Shown here in pieces: positions 48,794 through 57,501 of a DNA stretch of 64,000 nt. The position numbers and the translations under genes are program-made. Positions within the stretch are counted from its first letter, which is position 1. Every line of letters begins with the position of its first letter. The stretch is taken from assembly GCF_015352975.1 (NCBI RefSeq), contig NZ_JACYIZ010000004.1, positions 248,001 through 312,000 of the forward strand, given 5' to 3'. This stretch comes from Aestuariimicrobium ganziense (lineage in GTDB: Bacteria > Actinomycetota > Actinomycetes > Propionibacteriales > Propionibacteriaceae). The notes beneath the pieces are model-generated. The model searched no databases, had not been told where the DNA came from, and worked only from the letters and a program-made list of their open reading frames with translations.

Positions 48794-50032
48794 TCAGCCC
48801 TCCTTCTGGTTGTTCAGTCGGGTGATGGTGCGTACCGCCAACTCGGCCAGCAGCGCGGCACCATCAGCCAGCACCGAGTCGTCGAACACCGCGTAGGCGG
48901 AGTGGTTGAACGGTGCGGTCTGAGGGTCGAGGTCGTCGGGCACCGCGCCGAGGCCGATGTAGCAGCCCGGCACCTCCTCCAGCACCTGGCTGAAGTCCTC
49001 GGCGCCGGCCAGGGGCTGCGCCCACTCGACGAAGCGGTCGTCCCCGAACAGCTCGCGGATGGTGTCTGCGGTGAACGCGAACTGATCGTCGTCGTTGACG
49101 GTCACCGGGTAGAGGCCCTCGAGGTTGGTGGTGATCTCGACCCCGTGGGCCTCACCGATGCCAACCGCCACCCGTTCGAGTTCGGCGATCAGGCGGGTGC
49201 GCACGTCGCGATCGAAGGTGCGCAGCGTCGCCTCGAGGAAGCCGTTCTCGGGAATCACGTTGCCGGCTGTGCCGGCATGGATCTGGCCGACGGTGACCAC
49301 GACCGGGTTGAAGATCGAGAACTTGCGGGTGACCAGGGTGTGGAAGGCGGTGGCGATCTCGGCCAGCGCCGGCACCGGGTCCAGGGCCAGGTGCGGGGTC
49401 GAGCCGTGACCGCCGCGTCCGGTCACCGTGACATGGAACAGGTCGGACGAGGCCATGATCGTCCCAGGTCGGGTGGCGAAGGTGCCGGCCCGTTCCAAGG
49501 CGCTGAACACGTGCAGCGCGAAGGCGGCGTCGACCCGCTTGCCGGCCGCGTCGAGAATGCCCTCGCGCAACATGTGCGAGGCACCGTTGCGGCCCTCCTC
49601 GCCGGGCTGGAACATGAACACCACGTCGCCGGCCAGGTCGTCGGAGAGTTCGCACAGCACCTTGACCGCACCGACCAGCACGGCCATGTGCAGGTCGTGC
49701 CCGCAGGCGTGCATGGCTCCGTTGGACGAGGCGAACTCCAGCCCGGTTTGTTCGTCGACCGGCAGTGCGTCCATGTCACCGCGCAACAGGACGACCGGGC
49801 GCTGGGCGAGGTCGTCGGGTGCGGCACCGCCACGCAGCACGGCGGTGATGCTGGTCAGCGACTCGCCCAGGCTGATCTCGAGCGGCAGGCCTTCGAGTTC
49901 GGTGAGCAGACGGGCCTGGGTCTGGGGCAGGTCGAGGCCCACCTCGGGGATCTGGTGCAGTTCGCGCCGCAGGGCGACCAAGTGGTCGGCCAATCGGTCC
50001 GCGGACTGCCTGGTGATCGATGCCTGACCCAC
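48794..50032 (-). CDS. M20-family amidohydrolase (hippurate hydrolase-like)
   Basis: A 412-residue enzyme of the M20D group. LRRELHQIPEVGLDLPQT is the N-terminal signature, and LLRGDMDALPVDE and HACGHDLHMAVLVGA carry Asp, Cys/His and further metal ligands. FMFQPGEEGRNGASHM holds the catalytic Glu, and GRGGHGSTPHLALDPV belongs to the dimerisation domain. AGAEDFSQVLEEVPG and HSAYAVFDDSVL supply the last ligands. It hydrolyses N-acyl amino acids or similar amides in the cytoplasm. The start was set at GTG 50032 with GAGGAG upstream; the open frame extends to 50143 without support. Confidence 0.9.
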   Translation of the reverse strand: MGQASITRQSADRLADHLVALRRELHQIPEVGLDLPQTQARLLTELEGLPLEISLGESLTSITAVLRGGAAPDDLAQRPVVLLRGDMDALPVDEQTGLEFASSNGAMHACGHDLHMAVLVGAVKVLCELSDDLAGDVVFMFQPGEEGRNGASHMLREGILDAAGKRVDAAFALHVFSALERAGTFATRPGTIMASSDLFHVTVTGRGGHGSTPHLALDPVPALAEIATAFHTLVTRKFSIFNPVVVTVGQIHAGTAGNVIPENGFLEATLRTFDRDVRTRLIAELERVAVGIGEAHGVEITTNLEGLYPVTVNDDDQFAFTADTIRELFGDDRFVEWAQPLAGAEDFSQVLEEVPGCYIGLGAVPDDLDPQTAPFNHSAYAVFDDSVLADGAALLAELAVRTITRLNNQKEG

Positions 50033-50148
50033 GTCTGCTCCTCGTTCGCTCGCCCGTCTGGTCTGCCCTGTGACTGTAGTCGAGCGATGGCCCCGAACTG
50101 GTCCAGACTGGACGGGAACCATGCTGGGTCTCGTGGCATACACGGGTC

Positions 50149-50790
50149 ATGACGGCGATGATGGAGGCGGTCCTCACCGCCCGGGACGAAGGAGGACCGA
50201 TAGCTTCCTGGCCAACCATCGACTCCGACGTCGCGGACTGGTCGATGCTCGTGGAGCATCCCGACCAGGACGCGTTCCGTGCCATCTTCGACCGTCACCG
50301 CAAGGCCGTCTACAACCACTGCTTCAGGATCCTGGGCAACTGGTCGGCGGCTGAGGACACCACCCAGCAGGTCTTCATGGCCCTGTGGCGCCGAGCCCAG
50401 GAAGGCACCATCGATCCCCTCCAGGCAGAGACGGCCCGCCCGATCCTGATCTCGATGGCGCGACAGGAGTGCTTGACCCAGCAACGCTCGACCGGCCGCC
50501 AGGCCAACCTTCGCACCAAGGTGATCGCCTTCCACGATCGCGGCGAGGGCCACAACGTCGACGAGTGGGTGGCGGCGGAGGACACGATGGTAGCGATCCG
50601 TGAGGCGCTGGCCGTCCTGCCTGCAGAGCAGCGCGAGGTGATCGAGCTGGTCTGCTGGTCCGAGCTGAGCATGGCTGATGCGGCCAAGGCCCTGGGCGTC
50701 GCCGAGGGCACTGTGAAGTCGCGTCTGTTCCGTGCACGCACCACCTTGGCCGGCACCCGTGCCGCCACCCTGCTGGGAGCACACCGATGA
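50149..50790 (+). CDS. ECF RNA polymerase sigma factor
   Basis: A 213-residue sigma-70 family protein. Region 2: FRAIFDRHRKAVYNHCFRIL, GNWSAAEDTTQQVFMALWRR. Region 4: LPAEQREVIELVCWSELSMA, LGVAEGTVKSRLFRARTTLA. It is closer to standard ECF factors than to the two SigE-family genes in this window. The first 30 residues are variable, and a start a few codons later is possible (ATG 50158). A GGGAAC motif about 30 bases upstream resembles an ECF -35 and could support autoregulation. It overlaps the next gene by 4 nt. Confidence 0.88.
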   Translation: MTAMMEAVLTARDEGGPIASWPTIDSDVADWSMLVEHPDQDAFRAIFDRHRKAVYNHCFRILGNWSAAEDTTQQVFMALWRRAQEGTIDPLQAETARPILISMARQECLTQQRSTGRQANLRTKVIAFHDRGEGHNVDEWVAAEDTMVAIREALAVLPAEQREVIELVCWSELSMADAAKALGVAEGTVKSRLFRARTTLAGTRAATLLGAHR

Positions 50791-51668
50791 ACGACAACCT
50801 GCACCTTCCCCCTGAGCGGGACGTCCCCGATCCCGACGCGATGTTCGCCGCGATCATGGCCGGCGGGTCGTCCACCAAGGACGAGACCGTCGTCCGCGAC
50901 TTCGACGAACGTGACGAACTGGCCGTGCGGCGCGCCCGCCGCAGCTGGCTGGCGCCGCTTGCGGTCGCCGCTGCCCTGGGTCTGGTCGCCGTCGGAGCTG
51001 GCATCAACCTGCTGCTCAACCGCGACGCCGGCGGTCCTGCCGGGACGGTCACGCCGAGCACCTCGCAGGTCGAGCCGACCTCTCCGACGTCGGGGCCGAG
51101 CCTGCCGGTGACCACCCACTCGTCCACCCCGTCGACCACGCCGAGCGCCACCAGCGCGCCGAACTCGCCGAGCACCTCGGCCTCGAGCACCGCACCCAGC
51201 ACCGCCGCCTCGAGCGCGTCGTCATCCTCGCCGGCCAACCAGCCGAGCGTGATCGAGATGGGCGCCTACGGCAAGGCGACGTTGAAGTACCTGACCATCG
51301 AGCGGCTGCCGTTGCCGGCTGACTTCCAAGCTCCGGTTGAGTTCGAGTTCCTGCAAGCCTGGAACATGCGGTTGTGTGTCACCGGGCTGCCAGACTCGGC
51401 GAAGGCCAGCGGCAAGCTGCCGATCGGGGTGGGGGCGTTCCGTTCGGAACTGTCGCCCGACAGGCAGAACCTCAATGTCGTTGCCGAGGGTGGCCATCAG
51501 CCTGCCTACCCCAAGAGCAACACTGTCTCGCTGGCGGTGGGCGAGTGCGTGACGGGCTACGTGTCGGTCGACTTCAGTGGCTACGTCGACACTCCGTACG
51601 ACACCATGCTGCTGACCTACCAGAACTCCCTCGGCGACCCGCCGGTGGTCTGGCGCTACTCCGAGTAG
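50787..51668 (+). CDS. Single-pass membrane protein with Ser/Thr-rich stalk, partner of ECF sigma factor
   Basis: A 293-residue protein. Cytoplasmic residues 1-55 (MNDNLHLPPERDVPDPDAMF) precede a helix (WLAPLAVAAALGLVAVGAGI), a Ser/Thr/Pro stalk of about 75 residues, and a beta-rich ectodomain (ATLKYLTIERLPLPADFQAP, VSLAVGECVTGYVSVDFSGY) that looks like DUF4352-type folds. It shares the layout, not the ectodomain, of the other sigma partners here. The ATG overlaps the sigma stop (ATGA). An anti-sigma or sensing role is inferred from the coupling. A strong terminator follows. Confidence 0.75.
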   Translation: MNDNLHLPPERDVPDPDAMFAAIMAGGSSTKDETVVRDFDERDELAVRRARRSWLAPLAVAAALGLVAVGAGINLLLNRDAGGPAGTVTPSTSQVEPTSPTSGPSLPVTTHSSTPSTTPSATSAPNSPSTSASSTAPSTAASSASSSSPANQPSVIEMGAYGKATLKYLTIERLPLPADFQAPVEFEFLQAWNMRLCVTGLPDSAKASGKLPIGVGAFRSELSPDRQNLNVVAEGGHQPAYPKSNTVSLAVGECVTGYVSVDFSGYVDTPYDTMLLTYQNSLGDPPVVWRYSE

Positions 51669-51692
51669 GCACCGAGATCGTCACCAGATGAC

Positions 51693-51722
51693 CTGAGGCC
51701 CACGCTGGTGCGTGGGCCTCAG
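51693..51722. terminator. Strong bidirectional hairpin terminator
   Basis: A 13-bp stem (CTGAGGCCCACGC and its exact complement) with a TGGT loop, between the sigma-partner gene and the convergent CoA transferase gene. Confidence 0.8.
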
Positions 51723-51761
51723 TCGTCAACCGGTGCCTCGTCAGAGGCTGGCTGTCGGTGC

Positions 51762-53276
51762 TCAGTTCATCTTCATGGTGCCGTTGGCCAAGAAGTGCAC
51801 GTGCCAGCTGAACGCGCTGGACAGGTCGTGCGGGGTGTGGCGTCCGTTGGCCATCTTCTCGGCCAGCTTGACGTACTCGCGCAGCTGCTCCTTGTAATCA
51901 GGGTGCGCGCAGTTCTCGATGATCACCTCGGCCCGCTGGCGCGGGGCCAGTCCGCGCAGGTCGGCCAGACCCTGCTCGGTGATCAGGTAGTCGGTGTCGT
52001 GCTCGGTGTGGTCGATGTGGTTGACCATCGGGACGATGCAGCTGATCGCGCCGCCCTTGGCCGTCGACGGGGTGACGAAGCCGGACAGGTAGCCGTTGCG
52101 GGTGAAGTCACCCGAACCGCCGATGCCGTTCTGCATCCGCGAGCCCATCACGTGAGTGGAGTTCACGTTGCCGTAGATGTCGGCCTCGATCATGCCGTTG
52201 CAGGCGATGACGCCCTGGCGACGGATCAGCTCGGGGTGGTTCGAGACGTCCTGCGGGCGCAGGATGATCAGGTCGCGGTACTTCTTGGCGTTGTCGTTGA
52301 CCCTGTGTGCGGCATCAGGCGACAGCGAGAAGGCGGTGCCGGAGGCGACGGTGACCTTGCCCGAGTCGAGCAGGTCGATCATGCCGTCCTGGATCACCTC
52401 GGTGAAGCTGGTCAGGTTCTCGTACTTGCTCTCGAGCAGGCCGGCGAGCACCGCGTTGGCGATGTTGCCCACGCCCGACTGCATCGGCAGCAGGTTCTCG
52501 GGCAGTCGTCCCTGCTTGACCTCGTGGTCGAAGAAGTCGAGCAGGTGGCCGGCGATGGCCTTGGAGTCCTCGTCCAGAGCCTTGAACGGGGTGTTGCGGT
52601 CGCTGGCGTCGGTCTCGACCACGGCGACGACCTTGTCGAGGTCAACCTTGAGGGTGGTCTGACCGATCCGGTCGCTGGGCTTGGTCAGCGGGATCGGCTT
52701 GCGGTGCGGCGGGAGCACGGCGATGTCGTAGTAGACGTCGTGCATGCCGAGCAGGTCTTCGGACTGCCACGAGTTGACCTCGAGGACGATCTTCTCGGCC
52801 TTGGCCAAGTAGGTGCGGTTGAGGCCGACGGACGACGAGGGCACCAGTTCGCCGTCGGAGGTGATCGCGGTCACCTCGATCACGGCCACGTGCAGCGGGC
52901 CGAAGAAGCCCTGAGCGACGTAGGTGGCGCCGTGCGACAGGTGCACGTCGGAGTAGTAGGCCGAGCCGTCGTTGATCTTGGCGCGCATCTGCGGGTCGGA
53001 CTGGTAGGGCATCCGCCACTCGACCGCGTCGGCCTCGGCCAGCGCACCATCGAGTTCGGGAGCGGTCGACGCGCCGGTCCAGACGCCGATCTTGAACGGC
53101 TCACCCTTGGCGTGCGCCTCCTTGGCCTGGTGCGCGATGGCCACCGGGACGGCCTTCGGGTAGCCGGCGCCGGTGAAGCCCGAGAACCCGACGCTCATCC
53201 CGTCCTTGACGAAGGACGCGGCCTCCTCGGCCGACATGACCTTCGAACGGAAGCCCTCGTGGGCAATGCGTGACAT
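51762..53276 (-). CDS. Acetyl-CoA hydrolase/transferase family CoA transferase (succinate CoA-transferase type)
   Basis: A 504-residue class I CoA transferase. MSRIAHEGFRSKVMSAEEAA and GMSVGFSGFTGAGYPKAVPV start the first domain. LPMQSGVGNIANAVLAGLLE lies near the CoA-binding Gly-rich region, and MQNGIGGSGDFTRNGYLSGF is a family hallmark. Closest named functions are succinyl-CoA:acetate and propionyl-CoA:succinate transferases, the latter part of the propionate fermentation cycle. Which acids it uses cannot be read from sequence. AAGGAGG lies upstream of the ATG at 53276; an out-of-frame ATG at 53280 is ignored. Confidence 0.9.
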   Translation of the reverse strand: MSRIAHEGFRSKVMSAEEAASFVKDGMSVGFSGFTGAGYPKAVPVAIAHQAKEAHAKGEPFKIGVWTGASTAPELDGALAEADAVEWRMPYQSDPQMRAKINDGSAYYSDVHLSHGATYVAQGFFGPLHVAVIEVTAITSDGELVPSSSVGLNRTYLAKAEKIVLEVNSWQSEDLLGMHDVYYDIAVLPPHRKPIPLTKPSDRIGQTTLKVDLDKVVAVVETDASDRNTPFKALDEDSKAIAGHLLDFFDHEVKQGRLPENLLPMQSGVGNIANAVLAGLLESKYENLTSFTEVIQDGMIDLLDSGKVTVASGTAFSLSPDAAHRVNDNAKKYRDLIILRPQDVSNHPELIRRQGVIACNGMIEADIYGNVNSTHVMGSRMQNGIGGSGDFTRNGYLSGFVTPSTAKGGAISCIVPMVNHIDHTEHDTDYLITEQGLADLRGLAPRQRAEVIIENCAHPDYKEQLREYVKLAEKMANGRHTPHDLSSAFSWHVHFLANGTMKMN

Positions 53277-53365
53277 CCATTTCCTCCTTGAAAGCGCGTG
53301 CGCGCGGGTGGACACCCCTGTGGGTGCAACGCTACCGAAGCCGAGCCCGTCTGGGCGCGGCAGGG

Positions 53366-54175
53366 TCAGACCAGGCTGATCCTGGTAAGCAGTTCATGGG
53401 TGGCACCTGAGGCCAGGTCGAGCGCGTGCTCGCGCACCATCGCCGACTCGATGCAGACGAACTCGTCCCAGCGGTCATTGGTGACACCCAACCCCGCGTC
53501 GACAGCCGGACGAGAGTTCCACACCACCACCTGGGGGAACCCCTCGCGCTCGATCCGGATGGTGCGCTGCCAAGGGTCGTCGACCAGTTCCAGCGGACCG
53601 TCCGCGACGTGCACCCGGTCGGTGTTCGGCCCGATCAGCAGGTCGCCCTCGGGCTGGGTGCCGACGGTGTCGGCGGCGGCGTCCCAGACCGGTGTGCCGC
53701 CCAAGCCGCTGATCCGGCACGAGTCGACCCCGCCGACGGCCAGGTAGGTGTGGTGGGCGGCCTCGACCCGGCGCGGCTGGTCACCGGTGTTGGTGATGCT
53801 CACGCGTACCTGCAGATCGTGGCCGGTCATGGTGACGCGCTGGGTGGCCTCGAGCCCGTCGAGCAGCAGCCAGTGCGTGGTGTGAAGTTCCATGTCGACC
53901 AGTTCGGCCTCGAGGCGCTCCCAGGTGTGGCGGCGGGCGGTGCCGTGCAGCGGCTCGTCGGCTCGTCCGAACCAGGGCAGGCAGGTCGGGATGCCACCGC
54001 GGAGCACGCCACCGTCGGGGTCGTCGGGCGAGACCTCCCAGAGGTCGTCAGGAGCGCTCCAGAGCACACGCTGGTGGTTGCCGAAGGGCTGCCAGGCCAT
54101 CACCTGGGCGCCGTGGTCGGCGACGAACCAGTGGTGGTCGTGGTTGCCGAAACCCTCGACGGTGAACACGGTCAT
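53366..54175 (-). CDS. D-hexose-6-phosphate mutarotase (YeaD-like)
   Basis: A 269-residue galactose-mutarotase-like beta-sandwich. GGVLRGGIPTCLPWFGRADE is the YeaD/apospory family signature, TARRHTWERLEAE follows, and HHTYLAVGGVDSCRISGLGG includes the catalytic His. FPQVVVWNSRPA and WDEFVCIESAMV carry the second conserved block with Glu. It interconverts alpha and beta anomers of glucose 6-phosphate and related hexose phosphates, complementing Pgi and PpgK. It lies 9 bases after serB on the same strand. Confidence 0.9.
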   Translation of the reverse strand: MTVFTVEGFGNHDHHWFVADHGAQVMAWQPFGNHQRVLWSAPDDLWEVSPDDPDGGVLRGGIPTCLPWFGRADEPLHGTARRHTWERLEAELVDMELHTTHWLLLDGLEATQRVTMTGHDLQVRVSITNTGDQPRRVEAAHHTYLAVGGVDSCRISGLGGTPVWDAAADTVGTQPEGDLLIGPNTDRVHVADGPLELVDDPWQRTIRIEREGFPQVVVWNSRPAVDAGLGVTNDRWDEFVCIESAMVREHALDLASGATHELLTRISLV

Positions 54176-54184
54176 GTGGCCTCC

Positions 54185-55090
54185 TCAGTCGTGGTGGGCG
54201 TCGTCGCCGGGGCTGAGTTCGTCAGGCGTGGTGACCAGGGCCCAGATGGCGTCGAGGCGGGGAAAGCTGATGGCGACGTCGGCCTGTGCCGCGGTGACCG
54301 GCTTGGCGCAGTAGGCGACCCCAAGGCCCGCGGTGGCCAGCATGTCGAGGTCGTTGGCGCCGTCACCGACCGCGAGGACGAGGGCAGGTTCGATGCCCAG
54401 GTGGGCGGCGTACTCGAGCATCAGCCGTTCCTTGGCGGTGCGGTCGACGATCGGGTCGAGGACTCGTCCGGTGAGCCTGCCCTCGGCGTCGGTCTCAAGG
54501 GTGTTGGCCGCCCAGAAGGTGGCCGGGAGGGCCTCCGCGAGCGGCTGGACGAACTGTACGAAGCCGCCAGAGACCAGCGCGATGGGGATCTCGAGGATGG
54601 TGGCGCGGCGGGCGAGGTCGTCGGCGCCGGGCTGCAGGGTGACGTGGGCCCGGGCGCGCTCGATCGCGTCGCCGTCGAGGCCGGTGAGGGTGGCAACCCG
54701 GGCGTCGAGCGCCTGGCGGAAGTCGAGTTCTCCGCGCATCGCCCTCTCGGTGGCCTCGGCGACCTCGGGACCAGAGCCGGCCTCGTCGGCCAGCAGGTCG
54801 ATCGCCTCGGTGGTGGTCAGGGTCGAGTCGACGTCGAGGACGATGAGTTGCGGCGGGCGGGTGGCCAGCGGCCCGGTGACCACGGCGTGGTCGACACTGT
54901 GCTTCTTGGCCAGCTTGAGGAACGCCTTGCGCAGGTCGTCGTCGACCTCGTCGGTGCGGGCGCGCAGCGCCCAACCCCAGGTGCCGCGCACCATGGCGAC
55001 CTCGGCATCGACCAGGTCGACCATGGCTTCCGCGAGGTCGACCGGCAGCTCGCCGGGTCCGAACAGACACAACAGGGTGGATGACCGCAC
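54185..55090 (-). CDS. serB: Phosphoserine phosphatase
   Basis: A 301-residue HAD phosphatase performing the last step of serine synthesis. The first 80 residues form a regulatory ACT-like domain. LIVLDVDSTLTTTEAIDLLA is motif I with the nucleophile Asp, ELDFRQALDARVATLTGL is the cap substrate-binding region, PIALVSGGFVQFV is motif II, AKERLML supplies the motif III Lys, and AVGDGANDLDMLATAGLGVA is motif IV. The GTG at 55090 follows TAGGGT by 6 nt and is probably leaderless. The mutarotase gene follows closely and is likely co-transcribed. Confidence 0.95.
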   Translation of the reverse strand: MRSSTLLCLFGPGELPVDLAEAMVDLVDAEVAMVRGTWGWALRARTDEVDDDLRKAFLKLAKKHSVDHAVVTGPLATRPPQLIVLDVDSTLTTTEAIDLLADEAGSGPEVAEATERAMRGELDFRQALDARVATLTGLDGDAIERARAHVTLQPGADDLARRATILEIPIALVSGGFVQFVQPLAEALPATFWAANTLETDAEGRLTGRVLDPIVDRTAKERLMLEYAAHLGIEPALVLAVGDGANDLDMLATAGLGVAYCAKPVTAAQADVAISFPRLDAIWALVTTPDELSPGDDAHHD

Positions 55091-55096
55091 GGTCCC

Positions 55097-55102
55097 ACCC
55101 TA
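55097..55102 (-). promoter_or_regulatory. -10 element TAGGGT for leaderless serB
   Basis: TAGGGT ends 6 nt before the GTG at 55090. Confidence 0.55.
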
Positions 55103-55117
55103 GGTGTGGTGAGCGCC

Positions 55118-55160
55118 GGTCGAGTAGCTCGCGAGGAACGAGCGAGCGTGTCGAGACCAC
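55118..55160. repeat. Extragenic repeat, inverted copy of the unit at 38181
   Basis: GGTCGAGTAGCTCGCGAGGA leads to GCGTGTCGAGACCAC. Read on the minus strand it matches the 38181 unit at both ends (GTGGTCTCGACACG and CTACTCGACC) and differs in the middle. It lies between divergent serB and the HNH gene, upstream of the serB promoter. Confidence 0.7.
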
Positions 55161-55382
55161 GGGCTCTGTGTTCGGGGAGGTCCTTCGTGTCTACCGCGGG
55201 TGCGAGCGCCAGCGAGCCTCGAATCGCGCCTGAACCACTCGCGGGCAGGGCTCGTAGTCCACAATTCCAGGCCGCTCGAAGTCCTGTCCACAGGCTCGAA
55301 CGAGCTCCTCGAAATGTCAGTGCCACCAGCCAGAATGGAGTCAGGAATCAAGCACACAGTCGATTGATCGAGGAGGTGCATC

Positions 55383-56834
55383 ATGGCGATTGCGCAGCCC
55401 AACCAGGCCGCCGAGGACGCCCCGCAGCTCGACCTTGCCGTGCGGCGGCGTGCCGTCCTCGACCAGATGCGCGAGCGGCAGCGCGTCCTTGATCGCGCCT
55501 ACGCCGACCGGTTCATGCTGGCCGCAGAGTTCGCCGACCTCTACCCGGTCGTCGACGACGAGACCCCGTGGGCACTCCACGGTGAGCGGCTCGTCAGTCT
55601 TGGAGGCGAGGGCTGTCCCGACGTCGCCGAGTTCGCCGGCCTCGAGATGGGCGCACGGCTGGGCACGCGCCACGAGTGGGCCACCGCCACCATGCACTCC
55701 GCGTTGTCGGTCCGCCACCGTCTGCCCGAGTTCTGGCTGATGCTCGACCAGTTGCGAGTGGAGGTCCCCTTCGTCCAGGAACTGGCCTCGATCACCCGCG
55801 AGCTCGCCTTTGCCGATTGCCTCGCGTTGTCGGCGCGACTCGCCACGATGTCGACGCACACCGCCCCCACCAAGCTGCTCGAGTACGCCAAGGCTGCAGT
55901 GATGCAGCTGCTCAGCGCCTCGACCCTCGACGCGAGCGAGCAGGCGCTGGCCGATCGCCATGTCCGGGTCGACCAGGGCGAGTTCGTCGCCCACGTGAGC
56001 GGCAGCCTCGCCAAGGCCGATGGTCACTTCCTCGATGCCCAGCTCGACCAGCTCGCCCGCGTCCTGGGCCAGGGTGGCGACACCGATGCCTGGCAGGTCA
56101 GGCGGGCGAAGGCCTTGGGTGTGCTTGCCTCACCCGCCCGCGCGTTGCAGCTGCTTCAGGCCTCGTTGCTCGACCAGCAGCTGCCCGACGGCACCGACCT
56201 CGCCTGCCCGGCCGCCGGGCAGCGCGGCCACGTCTGCGGCCAGGTCACCGTCGACCCCGAGAAGCTGCTGCCACGGGCCGTGGTCTACGTGCACCTTTCC
56301 GAGCAGACCCTGATGGGACGTTCGCCGTGCGCGGCCGGCATCGACGCCGACGGTCCTCGCGATGGCCGGCCCGCCGATGGCACCCTCGGGGCGAGCGAAG
56401 GTGTCGCCCGCGTCGAGAAGCTCGGTCCGATGCTTCGGTCGATGCTCACCGAGCTGCTCGGGCACACCCGCGTGCGGCTCACCCCCGTGCTCAGGGTGGG
56501 TGGCCAGGCGGCGACCAGCGCCTACGAGGTGCCGCAGCGGATGCAGGAGGCCGTCAGGCTCAGGAGTCCGGTGTCGGTGTTCCCCTTCTCGACCCGGTCC
56601 TCACGCGGACTGGACCTCGACCACACGGTGCCGTTCGACCCCGGTGGGGCGCCCGGGCAGACGAACGAGGCGAATCTCGGTCCGCTGGCGCGCAAGGAGC
56701 ACCGAGCCAAGACCCACGCCGGGTGGCGCGTCAGACAGCAGACCCCGGGGTACTTCCTGTGGACGTCACCCCTGGGATACAGGTACCTGGTCACCCCGGA
56801 TGGAACCGTTCCCCTGGATCCGTCGCCCCCGTGA
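55383..56834 (+). CDS. DUF222 and HNH endonuclease domain protein
   Basis: A 483-residue protein. The N-terminal 300 residues are helical DUF222 (13E12 repeat type: RQRVLDRAYADRFMLAAEFA, TRHEWATATMHSALSVRHRL, LADRHVRVDQGEFVAHVSGS). The C-terminus is an HNH nuclease (LDLDHTVPFDPGGAPGQTNE, NLGPLARKEHRAKTHAGWRV), with the DH and H positions of the beta-beta-alpha-metal site. These proteins occur in many copies in actinobacterial genomes, often mobile or repetitive, and their biological role is unsettled. GGAGG sits before the ATG. Confidence 0.9.
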   Translation: MAIAQPNQAAEDAPQLDLAVRRRAVLDQMRERQRVLDRAYADRFMLAAEFADLYPVVDDETPWALHGERLVSLGGEGCPDVAEFAGLEMGARLGTRHEWATATMHSALSVRHRLPEFWLMLDQLRVEVPFVQELASITRELAFADCLALSARLATMSTHTAPTKLLEYAKAAVMQLLSASTLDASEQALADRHVRVDQGEFVAHVSGSLAKADGHFLDAQLDQLARVLGQGGDTDAWQVRRAKALGVLASPARALQLLQASLLDQQLPDGTDLACPAAGQRGHVCGQVTVDPEKLLPRAVVYVHLSEQTLMGRSPCAAGIDADGPRDGRPADGTLGASEGVARVEKLGPMLRSMLTELLGHTRVRLTPVLRVGGQAATSAYEVPQRMQEAVRLRSPVSVFPFSTRSSRGLDLDHTVPFDPGGAPGQTNEANLGPLARKEHRAKTHAGWRVRQQTPGYFLWTSPLGYRYLVTPDGTVPLDPSPP

Positions 56835-57120
56835 CGTGCCCGCCGCGCTCTGACCGTGCGGCGAAGGCGCCCAGCCGCCGATCCAGCGAAGTGACGCACC
56901 ACAGCACAGCACGCCTCGCCTGCCGCCCGACCCCCAACAGGGAAGGGCGGCGAAGCATGCCCGCCGTGCCTTCAGCCCCGGGTCGGCGGCGGACGACGGG
57001 TCGCGCCCGGGTCGGAAAGCCCGATGCGACCGGTCGGGCCCTCGCCGAAGACGCGCACGGTAGCGGACGTCGGCCGCCGCTTGCCGCATGGTGGCCCCAC
57101 CTCAGGCGGATACTGCAGGC

Positions 57121-57501
57121 ATGCACCGTTCCCGCATTGGACTGCTGCTGGTCGACCATCCGACCTCGACCCATGACCACGCCATGACCTTCTGGGCCGG
57201 CGTTCAAGGCCTCGAGCCCGAACCAGACAGCAGCGACCCGACCTTCACCCATCTGGGCAAGCTTGGCGCCGTCGTCCTCGAAGGGCAGCGGCTGGGCGAC
57301 GACGACCAGGCCCGGCTCCACCTCGACATCGAGACCGACGACGTCCGGGCAGAGATCGACCGCGTCACCTCACTCGGCGCCCGGGTGATCAGCGACCACG
57401 ACACCTGGGCCGTCATGGCCGACCCGGGTGGCGTCCCCTTCTGCGTCGTGCCCATCCAGTCGCCTGAGCTGTTCGGTGCCGAGGCCCACACATGGAACTG
57501 A
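57121..57501 (+). CDS. VOC (glyoxalase-like) family protein
   Basis: A 126-residue protein of the vicinal oxygen chelate fold. It shows the beta-alpha-beta-beta-beta pattern: IGLLLVDHPTSTHDHAMTFW, LGKLGAVVLEG, LHLDIETDDVRAEIDRVTSL and WAVMADPGGVPFCVVPIQS. The His in LHLDI is a possible metal ligand. Function cannot be narrowed beyond small-molecule binding or catalysis. The ATG at 57121 is chosen over an upstream in-frame start at 57088 because the fold begins there. It overlaps the next gene by 10 nt. Confidence 0.82.
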   Translation: MHRSRIGLLLVDHPTSTHDHAMTFWAGVQGLEPEPDSSDPTFTHLGKLGAVVLEGQRLGDDDQARLHLDIETDDVRAEIDRVTSLGARVISDHDTWAVMADPGGVPFCVVPIQSPELFGAEAHTWN

